DNA of 64,000 nucleotides from Paenibacillus_G sp049942825 (GCF_049942825.1 NZ_CP187970.1:4836001-4900000), one strand, 5' to 3'; shown: positions 19,148 through 28,076, counted from the stretch's first letter. Numbers and translations are program-made. The notes: generated by a model from the sequence alone, not told the origin.

Positions 19148-20975
19148 GTCCTCTCCCCCTTTCCGCGCCGGCTGTATGAATATCTGTCTCTTTCTTCTTC
19201 TCTTCCTCTGTCTCTACGGTTTGGACGTTCTGGTACATGGACAGCTTGCGGTAAGCCCCGTCCCTGCCCATCAGCTCCTCGTGTGTGCCGCTCTCGACGA
19301 TCCGCCCCTGCTCCATCACCAGAATGCGGTCCGCCTGCTTGATCGTGGAGAGCCGGTGGGCGATCACGATGACGCTTCGGCCCTGCATCAGGCGCTGAAT
19401 CGCCTCCTGCACCCATGCCTCCGACTGCATGTCAAGCGCCGAGGTCGGCTCATCGAGCAGCAGCAGCGGAGCGCTCTTGAGCAGCGCCCGGGCAATCGCG
19501 ATCCGCTGCTTTTGGCCGCCGGATAAGCCTCCGCCTCTCTCGCCAAGGACCGTTCCGTAGCCGTCCGGCATCCCGGCGATGAACTCATGCGCACCGGCTG
19601 ACCTTGCCGCTTCCACGATATCTTCGAGCGAGGCTCCCTCCCGGCCCGAGCCGATGTTCTCCGCTATGGTGGCCGGGAACAGGTAGGATTCCTGAGCGAC
19701 CAGGGCCATCCGGGCTCTCAGCTCCTGCAGGTTCCACGCTTCGAGCGGCCGGCCTTCGATCCGGATCGTGCCCGAATCCGTCTGGGGTTCATAGAAGCCG
19801 CACAGCAGCTTGATCAGCGTGCTTTTGCCGCTGCCGCTCCCGCCGACGAACGCGAGGGTCTCGCCTTTCTCCAGCCGGAACGAAACATCCCGGAGGGCCG
19901 GTGTTTCCCCGTCATAGGTGAACGTGACGCCGTCGAACTCCACTGCCGGGGTATCAGGATCGGCTGCGGGCGCTTCCACTGTGCCGTCCTCCCGCTCCGA
20001 GGGCCAGTCCAGCGCTTCGAACAGCCGCCGGGCCGCTCCGGAAGCTTCCTGGATCTGGGCGCTGAGCACCGGCATGAGGCTGACCGGCTGCAGCACGAAA
20101 TTCAAAAGATAAACGAAAAGCACGATGCCTCCCGCATCCAGCTCGCCCTGCTCGATCAGATGTCCGCCGTAGACGATGACGAACACGATCGGGGAAGCCA
20201 GGAACAGGATGGCCAGAGGGCCGAGCAGCGCATACCGTTTTTCCAGCCTCAGGCTCAGGCTGACCGCTTCAGCCATCAGCGCGCTGTATTTTCGGTAGAA
20301 CGCCGCCTGCATATTGAAAGCCTTGATGATCGCCAGGCCGCCGATCGCATCCTGCGCCATGGCGCTCAGCCGTCCGATGCTCTCCTGAAGCTGCTCCGAG
20401 AACGACTGCATCGGCTTCGTCAGTAGCGTCGTCAGGACCATCCCGAGCGGCAGCAGCACCAGGGTGGAGAGCACGAGCTTCCAGCTGGTCATCAGGAGGA
20501 TAATGAAGGCGGCGAGGAATACGACGGGAAGGTAGAACAGATTGGCGAACTGCTGGATGAAAAAGTTCTGCAGCACGGCCGTGTCGTTCGTCAACCGGGA
20601 GACCAGGTCCCCGGTGAACCTCCGTTCCACTTCGGATACCGGAAGTGACGTGATCTTAGCTGACCACTCGCTCCGCAGGTCCTGCAGTGCCTTGACGCTG
20701 AAGCGGGCTGAAGCATATTTGATGGCGTATCTGCAGGGCATACCGATCAGGATCATCAGCGCAATGATCGCTACGATTTCGCCCGGCGGACCGATCGTCC
20801 CGTCGATCATCCGTTCAATGAGCTTGCCGAGCACGATGTCGATCGCCGCCAGCCCCAGGGAAGCGATGACGGTCACGGCAACCCATAACGAGTATGGTCG
20901 GACATACCGTACGAGCCGCCCGAAGACGGGTTTTGGTTTTGAGTTTGGTTCGGATGTGGATTTGGGGGTGGACAA
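19122..20975 (-). CDS. ABC exporter half-transporter (TMD-NBD fusion), first of a pair
   Basis: This 617-residue protein has a short polar N terminus, about six membrane helices, and an ATPase with Walker A GGSGSGKS, signature LSGGQKQR and Walker B LLLLDEP. The start is a TTG at 20973-20975, placed eight bases after GGGAGG; no in-frame ATG is better positioned. The 3' end overlaps the start of the next exporter gene. Its position between the Dab aminotransferase and the synthetase supports a role in exporting or tolerating the cationic lipopeptide. Substrate and heterodimerisation are inferred from context. Confidence 0.9.
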   Translation of the reverse strand: MSTPKSTSEPNSKPKPVFGRLVRYVRPYSLWVAVTVIASLGLAAIDIVLGKLIERMIDGTIGPPGEIVAIIALMILIGMPCRYAIKYASARFSVKALQDLRSEWSAKITSLPVSEVERRFTGDLVSRLTNDTAVLQNFFIQQFANLFYLPVVFLAAFIILLMTSWKLVLSTLVLLPLGMVLTTLLTKPMQSFSEQLQESIGRLSAMAQDAIGGLAIIKAFNMQAAFYRKYSALMAEAVSLSLRLEKRYALLGPLAILFLASPIVFVIVYGGHLIEQGELDAGGIVLFVYLLNFVLQPVSLMPVLSAQIQEASGAARRLFEALDWPSEREDGTVEAPAADPDTPAVEFDGVTFTYDGETPALRDVSFRLEKGETLAFVGGSGSGKSTLIKLLCGFYEPQTDSGTIRIEGRPLEAWNLQELRARMALVAQESYLFPATIAENIGSGREGASLEDIVEAARSAGAHEFIAGMPDGYGTVLGERGGGLSGGQKQRIAIARALLKSAPLLLLDEPTSALDMQSEAWVQEAIQRLMQGRSVIVIAHRLSTIKQADRILVMEQGRIVESGTHEELMGRDGAYRKLSMYQNVQTVETEEEKKKETDIHTAGAERGRGRVLQAGVR

Positions 20976-21350
20976 GGGATGTTCCTCCCATCGCTGTAAG
21001 GCTCGATGTCGTTGTTCCGGGCAGGCCGGCAGAGGTAAGCCAGCCGTCCAGCCGGGTCCGCTCTTAACGGGATCGCCGTTCGTCGGAGCTTATGTTGAAG
21101 TGGCATTACTACAGGGTCTATGTATTCCTCCGCAGCCCAGCAATGTGAATTGCCGGATGCGGAGGAAATTCAAACGGGGGTTCCTTACGGTTATGTGATG
21201 ATAGTTTGCTGTGCGGCTGCATGGCTGTGTAGTATGGCGAAGATCAGGATACGGTTGAGTTCGCGGTCCGTCCATACGGATGCAGCGCAGGTGTGAACTC
21301 GGATCATACTGCAGATTTGGGGGGAGAATTAATGTAGGCTGCGCTGGAGA
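20976..21350. other. 375-bp gap inside the lipopeptide cluster
   Basis: This stretch lies between the stop of the Dab aminotransferase gene and the TTG start of the first exporter gene. I see no credible gene, no intrinsic terminator with a T-tract, and no strong sigma-A promoter. A read-through leader or an internal promoter cannot be excluded. Confidence 0.4.
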
Positions 21351-22634
21351 TTAGGTTGTCACCAGCAGTTCCTGGGTCTCCTGGGAGATGACCTGCTGCA
21401 TGCTCGACTTGATGATGCTGCAGCCGGCGGCCAGGTGCTCCATCGAGACGGTAAGCGGAGGCATGATCTTCAGCACGCGATCGCCTCTTCCGGCTCTCTC
21501 AATGATCAGCCCGTTCTCGAAGCAGAGTTCCGTCATCCGCTTCGCTCCTGCTTCATCCGTGAAGCCCGAGACGTCAATGCCCCAGATCAGGCCGAGTCCG
21601 CGGATTTCGATGGACGGATGCAGCGGCTTGATTTCTTTGTCGAGGAACGTGTGCACGTAGTCTTCCTTCTGCTTCACCTGGGCTTCCAGGGCCGCTCTGT
21701 CCCGGAACTCAAGTGCGGCCTTAGCTGCCACAAAAGCCAGCTGGTTGCCCCGGAAAGTACCGTTGTGCTCGCCCGGAGTCCAGAGATCGAGCTCCGGCTT
21801 CAGCAGCAGGAGGGACATCGGCAGGCCATATCCGCTGATCGACTTCGACAGGGTGATGAGATCCGGCTCGATTCCCGCCCTCTCGAAGGAGAAGAATCCG
21901 CCCGTCCGGCCGCAGCCAACTTGAATCTCGTCGGTAATGAGCAGGATGTCGTGCCTGCGGCACAGCTGCTGCAGTCCGCGGAGCCACTGCGCATCCACAA
22001 CGTGGATTCCGCCTTCGGCTTGTACGGTTTCGAGCAGGATGGCGGCCGGCTTGTCGATGCCGGAGTGCGAATCCGTCAGGATGTTCTCGATATAGCCGAG
22101 TGTATCCATACCTGCGAACGCCCCGCTCGGATGGGGCATGAACGTAATTCCGTTGAGCGGAAGGCCTGCCCCTTCTCTCATGGACTTGGAGCTGGTGGCC
22201 GATAGGCTGCCGAGCGACATGCCGTGAAAGCCGCCCATGAAGGCGAATACCCCGGTTCTCTTCTTCGCCTTGCGCGCAAGCTTCAAGGCTGCTTCCACTG
22301 CATTCGTCCCCGTGGGGCCGCAGAATTGAAGCTTGTAATTCAGATTCCTCGGCTCCAGGATCTGCTCCGAGAAGGTCTGGATGAACTCCCGCTTCGCCGA
22401 GGTATACATATCCAGGCCGTGCATAATCCGGTCGGAGGTCAAATAATCGAGTATCCGGTCTTTAATATAATCGTTGTTATGTCCGTAATTCAGTGCGCCG
22501 GCACCAGCAAAAAAATCAATATATGCTCTGCCGTCCTCGGAATACAATAGATCCCCCTTGGCCCGGTCGAATACCACCGGAAAACTTCTGCAGTAGGATC
22601 TTACGTTGGATTCTAGCTTTTCAAATATGCTCAC
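21351..22634 (-). CDS. Diaminobutyrate-2-oxoglutarate aminotransferase (EctB-type, class III PLP)
   Basis: This enzyme converts L-aspartate 4-semialdehyde plus glutamate to L-2,4-diaminobutyrate plus 2-oxoglutarate. The sequence is a full-length class III aminotransferase of about 427 residues. It has the EctB-like opening FEKLESNVRSYCRSFP, the motif FCGPTGTNAVEAALKLARKA, the cofactor Asp in LLITDEIQVGCGRTG, and the PLP lysine in TLSKSISGYGLP. An ATG at 22643 exists, but GGAGG directly abuts it. The same GGAGG lies nine bases before a GTG at 22634, so GTG is the likelier start. No ectA or ectC is adjacent, so the product is not for ectoine; NRPS module 2 has a Dab code. It is thus the precursor-supply gene of the cluster. 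Confidence 0.92.
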   Translation of the reverse strand: MSIFEKLESNVRSYCRSFPVVFDRAKGDLLYSEDGRAYIDFFAGAGALNYGHNNDYIKDRILDYLTSDRIMHGLDMYTSAKREFIQTFSEQILEPRNLNYKLQFCGPTGTNAVEAALKLARKAKKRTGVFAFMGGFHGMSLGSLSATSSKSMREGAGLPLNGITFMPHPSGAFAGMDTLGYIENILTDSHSGIDKPAAILLETVQAEGGIHVVDAQWLRGLQQLCRRHDILLITDEIQVGCGRTGGFFSFERAGIEPDLITLSKSISGYGLPMSLLLLKPELDLWTPGEHNGTFRGNQLAFVAAKAALEFRDRAALEAQVKQKEDYVHTFLDKEIKPLHPSIEIRGLGLIWGIDVSGFTDEAGAKRMTELCFENGLIIERAGRGDRVLKIMPPLTVSMEHLAAGCSIIKSSMQQVISQETQELLVTT

Positions 22635-22865
22635 GCGCTTCATCCTCCATCGGAATTTGGGATAAGGTCTTTATCGTTCGTTCTAAACCTCCAAACGCGA
22701 TGCTGCAGAACCCTCTCGGATGTGAAATTCCGTGATTCGCTTTTGTCGTCTCCCGCATGCCGGCCTGCTGTGTCGCCAGTGGACTGGTCTTTCCGTGCAT
22801 AGCTTGACCGGGATTAAATCAACTCCAATCCCACGATCTAACATAAAAGGGAAGGTGCTCCATGT

Positions 22866-22880
22866 AGGATTATATCAAGA
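22866..22880 (-). promoter_or_regulatory. Candidate extended -10 promoter of the lipopeptide operon
   Basis: On the minus strand the sequence TTGATATAATCC contains a perfect TATAAT (22869-22874) preceded by TGA, an extended -10. A weak -35-like TTATAC lies 17 bp further upstream. The transcript would start near 22862 and have a leader of about 230 nt before the aminotransferase start. Assigned from sequence only. Confidence 0.4.
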
Positions 22881-23130
22881 TTTCTGAAGATGTATAATAA
22901 AGCTTTAGTTAAATTTGGGCTTCCCGACAAACGGATTTAATAATTTGACGAAAAAAAGGGGGGAATGGGAGCAGCCACCGGAAGTGGTTACCATGAATCA
23001 GGGGAATTCGACTCTAGTCGACATTCGTGCGGAGCCGGAACATGATCATAGATATCTTCCCTCTAAGCATTCTCTTCCTGTTCTTCAATTCCTTGTGCTT
23101 AACGATAACTTAACATAAACCTGACGGCTC
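22881..23130. other. Intergenic, AT-rich upstream of the lipopeptide promoter
   Basis: This part of the 763-bp gap between the aminotransferase and the VWA gene is visibly AT-richer than its surroundings. It holds short open frames on the plus strand (for example 22915-23118) with poorly placed ribosome binding sites. No credible gene was found. Confidence 0.4.
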
Positions 23131-23263
23131 GCTGGATATCTGGCTGGATGTTTAACTAGCTTGGTACTCGGCTGAATGCCTGCCGGATACATAGCTGGAT
23201 ACTTGGCCGGATGCTTAGCTGGATGCCTGGCTGGATACCAGCTGGAATCTGGCCGGATACCTG
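23131..23263. repeat. Degenerate 12-bp tandem repeat (minisatellite)
   Basis: About ten diverged copies of a 12-bp unit with consensus GCYGGATRCYTR stand head to tail, with one irregular stretch around 23155-23170. Because 12 is a multiple of three, one reverse frame reads as repeated R/K-Y/H-P-A. There is no start or ribosome binding site to make it a gene. It lies between the VWA operon terminator and the lipopeptide operon promoter. Confidence 0.7.
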
Positions 23264-23349
23264 GCCGCAGCGTCCACCTGTATGGCATTCGGTCCCAGGA
23301 GCGGCTCCGTACAGTGCCCCACCGCTGCCACTTGCACTTCCCTGCACGC

Positions 23350-23381
23350 AAAGAGCCGGAGGGATGGGTTCCTCCGGCTCT
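23350..23381 (-). terminator. Terminator of the SWIM-HEAT-MoxR-DUF5682-VWA operon
   Basis: There is an 11-bp perfect stem, AGAGCCGGAGG with its complement (23352-23362 and 23371-23381), and an 8-nt loop. On the minus strand it is followed by a short TTT run. It begins 17 bp after the VWA stop codon. Confidence 0.65.
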
Positions 23382-23397
23382 CGGCTTGATGACAATT

Positions 23398-24618
23398 TTA
23401 TTTGGTCGTTGTAACCGTCCCGACCCGGCCGGCCAGCTCCTGCAGATCCTTGCCCTGCAGCGCCCCTTCGACCAGCTCCGCCAGCCGGTCCGGCGTGCAC
23501 GCGAAGCAGGGGATGCCGAAGGCGGCCAGCTTCTTCGCCACCTCGGCATCGTAGGACGGCACCCCGCTGTCCGACAAGGCAAGCAGGCAGAGCACCTTGA
23601 CGCCGGCCGCGCGCATCTCGCCCATCCGGCGGATCAGAGCGGCCTGGTTGCCGCCCTCATACAGGTCGGAGATCAGCAGGAAGAGCGTCTTGCCGGGCTC
23701 CGTGATGAACTGCTCGCAGTACGCGACCGACTTGTTGATGTCCGTGCCGCCGCCCAGCTGGATGCCGAACAGCATATCCACCGGATCGTCCGCACACTGC
23801 GCGCTCAGGTCCACCACCTCCGTATCGAAGACGACGACCCGCGTATCCAGCGCCGGCAGCGAAGCGAAGATCGACCCGATGACCGAAGCGTAGATGACCG
23901 AATCGGCCATGGACCCGCTCTGGTCGATGTCGAGAATGACTGTCCACTCCCGGCTCCTTCGAGCACGGTCGAAATAATGGAAGCGCTCGGGTATCAGCCT
24001 TTTGCTCTCCCTGTCGTAGTGCTTCAGGTTGCTTGTGATGGTCTTCTTCCAGTCCATCCCGCTCAGGGAAGGCAGCGGCGAATGCTGCCTGCGGTTCAGG
24101 GCTCCGGTTACTGAACGGCGGATTTCATTCTCCAGCCGCTTCGCAATGTCGTCGACGACCGCCCTCACCAGCTGGCGGGCCGTGTCCTTGGTTTTCTCCG
24201 GGATGCTTCCCTTCAGCGCCATCAGCGTTGCCACCATCCGGATATCCGGCTTCACCTGCGAGAGCAACTCCGGCTCGAAGAGCAGCTGCGTAAGGCCCTT
24301 GCGCTCCATGGCATCGGTCTGGATCACCGAGACGACATCGCTCGGAAAAAAGCTGCGGATATCCGCCAGCCAGCGGGCAAGCCGCGGAGCGGACGGGCCT
24401 AATCCAGCCGACCTTCTCCGGCCGCTGTGGGGGTCATCGTCTTCGCCTCCGAAGCCTCCCGAGGTGCCGTCATAGATCGCCGCCAGCGCCTCGTCCATTA
24501 GCTGCTGATCCCGGTCCAGCAGCGGTTCACCGCCGCCCAGTCCGCACAGCCGCTCCTCCGCCGCCTCGCCCAGAATCAGACGCCAGCGGCTCAGCTGGTC
24601 CTTCCGATCCTCCGTCAT
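23398..24618 (-). CDS. VWA (von Willebrand A, CoxE-like) domain protein
   Basis: This 406-residue protein has a helical N-terminal half (about 1-215) and a C-terminal VWA domain with a complete MIDAS metal site: DIDQSGSMADS near residue 230, the later Thr in LGGGTDINKS, and the Asp in LLISDLYEGG. VWA proteins of this type act as adaptors for MoxR AAA+ ATPases, which remodel or metallate a client. The start ATG directly abuts the stop of the DUF5682-like gene (TAAATG), and the gene is the last of a five-gene operon followed by a hairpin terminator. The client is unknown. Confidence 0.88.
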   Translation of the reverse strand: MTEDRKDQLSRWRLILGEAAEERLCGLGGGEPLLDRDQQLMDEALAAIYDGTSGGFGGEDDDPHSGRRRSAGLGPSAPRLARWLADIRSFFPSDVVSVIQTDAMERKGLTQLLFEPELLSQVKPDIRMVATLMALKGSIPEKTKDTARQLVRAVVDDIAKRLENEIRRSVTGALNRRQHSPLPSLSGMDWKKTITSNLKHYDRESKRLIPERFHYFDRARRSREWTVILDIDQSGSMADSVIYASVIGSIFASLPALDTRVVVFDTEVVDLSAQCADDPVDMLFGIQLGGGTDINKSVAYCEQFITEPGKTLFLLISDLYEGGNQAALIRRMGEMRAAGVKVLCLLALSDSGVPSYDAEVAKKLAAFGIPCFACTPDRLAELVEGALQGKDLQELAGRVGTVTTTK

Positions 24619-26988
24619 TTAGAGATCACCGAAATCATACTCGTTAAGTTCACTTAACATCCCTCTCTCTTCTTCCGTCAATGGTTCCTGAAGCTGCTCT
24701 CCGGCCGCTGCGTCCGAGCCCCACAGCATGCCGAGCAGGTCGGCCACAGCCGCCTTCTCCCGCGGCTCGAACGCCCCGAACGCCCGCCTCAGGAACACCA
24801 GGGAGCGCCGGAATGGCTCGGGCTCGAGCGATCCGATGTACTCGTCCAACCGCGCCCACAGATCCGAACGGGACAGCAGCGCATAGCGGTTGCGCATCGA
24901 CAGGCCCTCGAACCAGCCGGCGCCGAGATCCGCAGGAATGCCGGGAGACAGGCGCCGGGACACCTCCTGCGAGCATTGCTCGGACGTGACGAGCCCCCGC
25001 TCCAGCAGAATCGCGAACGCATAGCCGGACAGCTTTGCATTCCGGTCATCCCGCGAAGCGAGCTCCCACAGCTTCCGTACCCACTCCGCGTCGTTCACCA
25101 GCTCCGCATGATCCTGCGATACGCGGTGCATCGCATTCATCGCGGACAGAATGTCTCCACCCGCCTCCTCGCTGCAGGCCGCCGCATCCGTCAGCAGCAG
25201 CGCGCCGCGCAGGAACAGCTGCGAGAGCAGCGGCTCGAGCGACTCCGTGCGCACCCGTCGCAGGTCGCCATAGCCGATGAGCACCGACAGCTTCGACAGC
25301 GCCGCGGCGATGGGAGCGAAGCTGCCGGCTTCCGCGGCCAGAGCCTGAAGCGTGATCCGGCCGGCCTCCATCGCTTCGGGCAGGCCGCACACGCACGCTT
25401 CCTCGATGATCGACGACGCCTCGGCCAGGTCCGTGCAGTGCTCGAGCCTCTCCGCCAGCACGAAGGCGCAGGCGAGCTCGATGGTCTCGCCCTTCAAGGT
25501 GGACTCGACGATGCGGATCTCCGCTTCCGGCGTCCACTGGAGCACCCAGTGCTCCGCCCAGGTTGCGGCGTCCTGCCGCACCCGTTTCTTGGCGGCAAAA
25601 GGAACCTCGAGCAGCCGCAGCCGGTGAAGGAAGGTCGAACGGCTTAAGTCCAGGAACGCCGCCGCCTCCGTCTTCACCCGGCGGTTCTCCCGCAGGTCGA
25701 GCTCCAGGTCCGCGGCGACGGCCGACTTGTACTTCTCCAGCTTGAGCCGCTTCAGGTGGCGGTTCATGTCATCCTGCACCGGCGTCTGCGAGACGCCCTC
25801 GGGCAGCTCGCCGATGCGCGTCCCGATATCGGCATGGGCCAGTGCCTCGGCCACCGGAGAGAGCTCGCCATAGCCGAAGGCGACCACCGCGGCGTCGCGG
25901 AGCTCGCTCCACGTCGGCTGGGAGGCACCGCGCAGGGAAGCCAGCGCTCCCGCCAGCCGCACCGCTTCAATGACCGAAGCCGTCGAACGGTAGGTCCCCG
26001 ACTCCCGCAGGCGGCCCGCGATGCTGGCCAAATACCGGGCCGGCAGGCCGCCGAGGTCATCCTGCAGCAGGCCGTCCCACATCAGCTCGAAATAGGCCGG
26101 AGCCGGGTTCCCGGCCCCGTAGCCCGAGTGCGATGAGAGCCTGTAATACGAATAGGGCATGAGCGTCAGCCGGGTGGAGACCGCCGGCAGCTTCTTCAGC
26201 TCCCTGTCCGACATCGGCGGCAGAGCCGCATCGAGTCCGGTGACATGGTAGGCTCCCACCACGACAACAATCCGCTCCGCCGGGATGCCTTCCTCCATGA
26301 CCGCTGCAATGCGGCGGCGCATGTAGGCTTCCCGTACGGCATTGACGGACGCTTCGTACGGGTCGGCTTCACGCTCCTCGTCCTGCAGGAGCCCGCGCAT
26401 CTCCGCCGAGAAGCGGGCGATGGCCTGTCTATATCCCTCCGTGCCTCCCTGGTGCTCGAAGTACCGCTCCCAGTAGCTCTCGTAGTCCGGTTCCCCGGCC
26501 AACTCGGCCGCCTGCTGGTACAGGCCGCGGCCCCTCCGGTAGAAGTCGTGCCGCCGGTCCGCGGCTGCTGCGGGAGCATCCGCCGCGGAAGCATCGGCAG
26601 GCTCTCCGACCGCCTCAGGACGCTGCTCTCTGCGCAGGGCGTACAGCGGCACCGAAGCCGTGGTCGGCAGGTCGATGAATTCGGCCCGCGCCCCCTGCTC
26701 CGCCGCCCAGAGCAGGGCCTGATACTCCGGCGAATACGCGGCGAACGGAAAGAGCAGAGTGCGCACCGGCACCTGTTCCGTATAAGCCAGCAGGGCCACA
26801 GGCGGCTTCACGCCTGCGCGCACCAGTCCGGGGATCAGATCTGTGGCATCCGACGGCCCCTCGACAAGCACCGCCAGCGGCTTCACTTCATCCAGCAGTC
26901 GGCGCAGATGATAGCTTCCTGCCGGGGACAGGTGGCGGATGCCGAAGATGTGAATGTCCTTTATCCGCTGTGCAGGCGCAGGGCTCAT
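24619..26988 (-). CDS. DUF5682-like protein, possible TraB/EreA-fold enzyme
   Basis: The N-terminal region carries HIFGIRHLSPAGSYHLRRLL, then VLVEGPSDA near residue 50 and IVVVVGAYHVTGLDAA near 240. This spaced pattern (G-RH, E, and a GAxH motif) resembles enzymes of the TraB/TIKI/erythromycin-esterase-like group. The C-terminal 500 residues are mostly helical and not recognisable. ATG at 26988 overlaps the stop of the MoxR gene by four bases (ATGA) and sits eight bases after GGGAG. This start is preferred to an upstream in-frame start at 27072 buried in the MoxR gene, and gives 789 residues. I recall the family as DUF5682, found next to MoxR/VWA/SWIM genes in actinobacteria and firmicutes. 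Enzymatic activity is inferred. Confidence 0.8.
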   Translation of the reverse strand: MSPAPAQRIKDIHIFGIRHLSPAGSYHLRRLLDEVKPLAVLVEGPSDATDLIPGLVRAGVKPPVALLAYTEQVPVRTLLFPFAAYSPEYQALLWAAEQGARAEFIDLPTTASVPLYALRREQRPEAVGEPADASAADAPAAAADRRHDFYRRGRGLYQQAAELAGEPDYESYWERYFEHQGGTEGYRQAIARFSAEMRGLLQDEEREADPYEASVNAVREAYMRRRIAAVMEEGIPAERIVVVVGAYHVTGLDAALPPMSDRELKKLPAVSTRLTLMPYSYYRLSSHSGYGAGNPAPAYFELMWDGLLQDDLGGLPARYLASIAGRLRESGTYRSTASVIEAVRLAGALASLRGASQPTWSELRDAAVVAFGYGELSPVAEALAHADIGTRIGELPEGVSQTPVQDDMNRHLKRLKLEKYKSAVAADLELDLRENRRVKTEAAAFLDLSRSTFLHRLRLLEVPFAAKKRVRQDAATWAEHWVLQWTPEAEIRIVESTLKGETIELACAFVLAERLEHCTDLAEASSIIEEACVCGLPEAMEAGRITLQALAAEAGSFAPIAAALSKLSVLIGYGDLRRVRTESLEPLLSQLFLRGALLLTDAAACSEEAGGDILSAMNAMHRVSQDHAELVNDAEWVRKLWELASRDDRNAKLSGYAFAILLERGLVTSEQCSQEVSRRLSPGIPADLGAGWFEGLSMRNRYALLSRSDLWARLDEYIGSLEPEPFRRSLVFLRRAFGAFEPREKAAVADLLGMLWGSDAAAGEQLQEPLTEEERGMLSELNEYDFGDL

Positions 26989-28076
26989 CCGTTCATCTCC
27001 CGGCAGGCGCTGTAGAGGCTGCGCCATTCCGAGCCGCGCTTTTTCATGACGTTCTCCAGGTATTCCTTCCATACGCCGCTGTCCTTGTCCTCATCCTTGA
27101 CGATCGCGCCCTGCAATCCGGCGGCCAGATCCTCCGGCTCGATCGTTCCGCTGCCGAAGGATGCCGCCAGGGCCATCCCGTTCGTGAGCAGGGAGATCGC
27201 CTCCGCCGTCGACAGGACTCCGCTCGGCGCCTTCACCTTCTCCTTGCTGTCCAGGGTCACGCCGCTGCGGAGCTCGCGGAAGATCGTCACGACCTTGCGC
27301 ACCGCTTCCTCCTCCGGCAGGGCCGCCTTCAGCTCGTAGTTCGCGGCGATCTCGCCGACGCGCTTGCGTACGATCTCCACTTCCGTCTCAAGATCGGCCG
27401 GTGACGGCAGCACGAGAATATTGAAACGCCGCTTGAGCGCGGCGGACATGTCGTTCACCCCGCGGTCGCGGGTATTGGCCGTGGCGATGATCGAGAATCC
27501 ACGCTCCGCCGGCACTTCCCGCGCCAGCTCGGGGATTGAGATCGTTTTCTCCGACAAAATCGATATGAGCGCATCCTGCACCTCGGAGGCGCAGCGGGAG
27601 ATTTCTTCAAAGCGGGCAATTCCGCCGCTCTCCATCGCCCGGTAGATCGGGCTCTTGATGAGCGCCGCATCCGAAGGGCCGTTCGCCAGCAGCATCGCAT
27701 AGTTCCAGGAGTAGCGGATCTGCTCTTCGCTCGTGCCCGCCGTGCCCTGAATCACCTTGGACGAATCGCCGTGGATCGCCGCCGTCAGATTTTCCGACAG
27801 CCACGACTTGGCCGTCCCCGGTTCGCCGATCAGCAGCAGCGCCCGGTCCGTCAGCAGCGTGGCGATCGCGATCTCCACCAGACGGCGGTGCCCGATATAT
27901 TTCGGCGTGATGTCCACGCCGCCGGCCCGGCCGCCCGTGATGTAGGTCAGCACCGCCCGGGGCGATAGCTGCCAGCCCGCCGGTCTCGGGTCCCGGTCTT
28001 CCGCTTTCAACGCTTCGATCTCCGCGGCATAGAGGCGCTCTGCAGGCAGGCGCAGTACATTGTTCGTCTCACTCAT
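26985..28076 (-). CDS. MoxR-family AAA+ ATPase
   Basis: The protein has 363 residues. Walker A GEPGTAKS is near residue 103, followed by the Walker B region ARFEEISRC, sensor 1 ATANTRDRG and the arginine-finger region LKRRFN. This is a single AAA+ module with the C-terminal lid typical of MoxR. MoxR ATPases pair with VWA proteins to remodel target proteins or insert metals. It shares four-base ATGA overlaps with both neighbours (HEAT-like gene upstream at 28073-28076, DUF5682-like gene downstream at 26985-26988), so the complex is probably made in fixed proportion. The motor assignment is secure; its target is not known. Confidence 0.93.
   Translation of the reverse strand: MSETNNVLRLPAERLYAAEIEALKAEDRDPRPAGWQLSPRAVLTYITGGRAGGVDITPKYIGHRRLVEIAIATLLTDRALLLIGEPGTAKSWLSENLTAAIHGDSSKVIQGTAGTSEEQIRYSWNYAMLLANGPSDAALIKSPIYRAMESGGIARFEEISRCASEVQDALISILSEKTISIPELAREVPAERGFSIIATANTRDRGVNDMSAALKRRFNILVLPSPADLETEVEIVRKRVGEIAANYELKAALPEEEAVRKVVTIFRELRSGVTLDSKEKVKAPSGVLSTAEAISLLTNGMALAASFGSGTIEPEDLAAGLQGAIVKDEDKDSGVWKEYLENVMKKRGSEWRSLYSACREMNG

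Noticed and set aside
23000..23025. Cluster of restriction-site-like words (GAATTC, GTCGAC) resembling a cloning linker
   Set aside because: Short palindromes occur by chance; flanking sequence is continuous and no vector sequence is visible.
22915..23118. Plus-strand ORF of 67 codons in the promoter region of the lipopeptide operon
   Set aside because: There is no well-spaced ribosome binding site, low-complexity composition and no recognisable family; it overlaps regulatory-looking AT-rich DNA.
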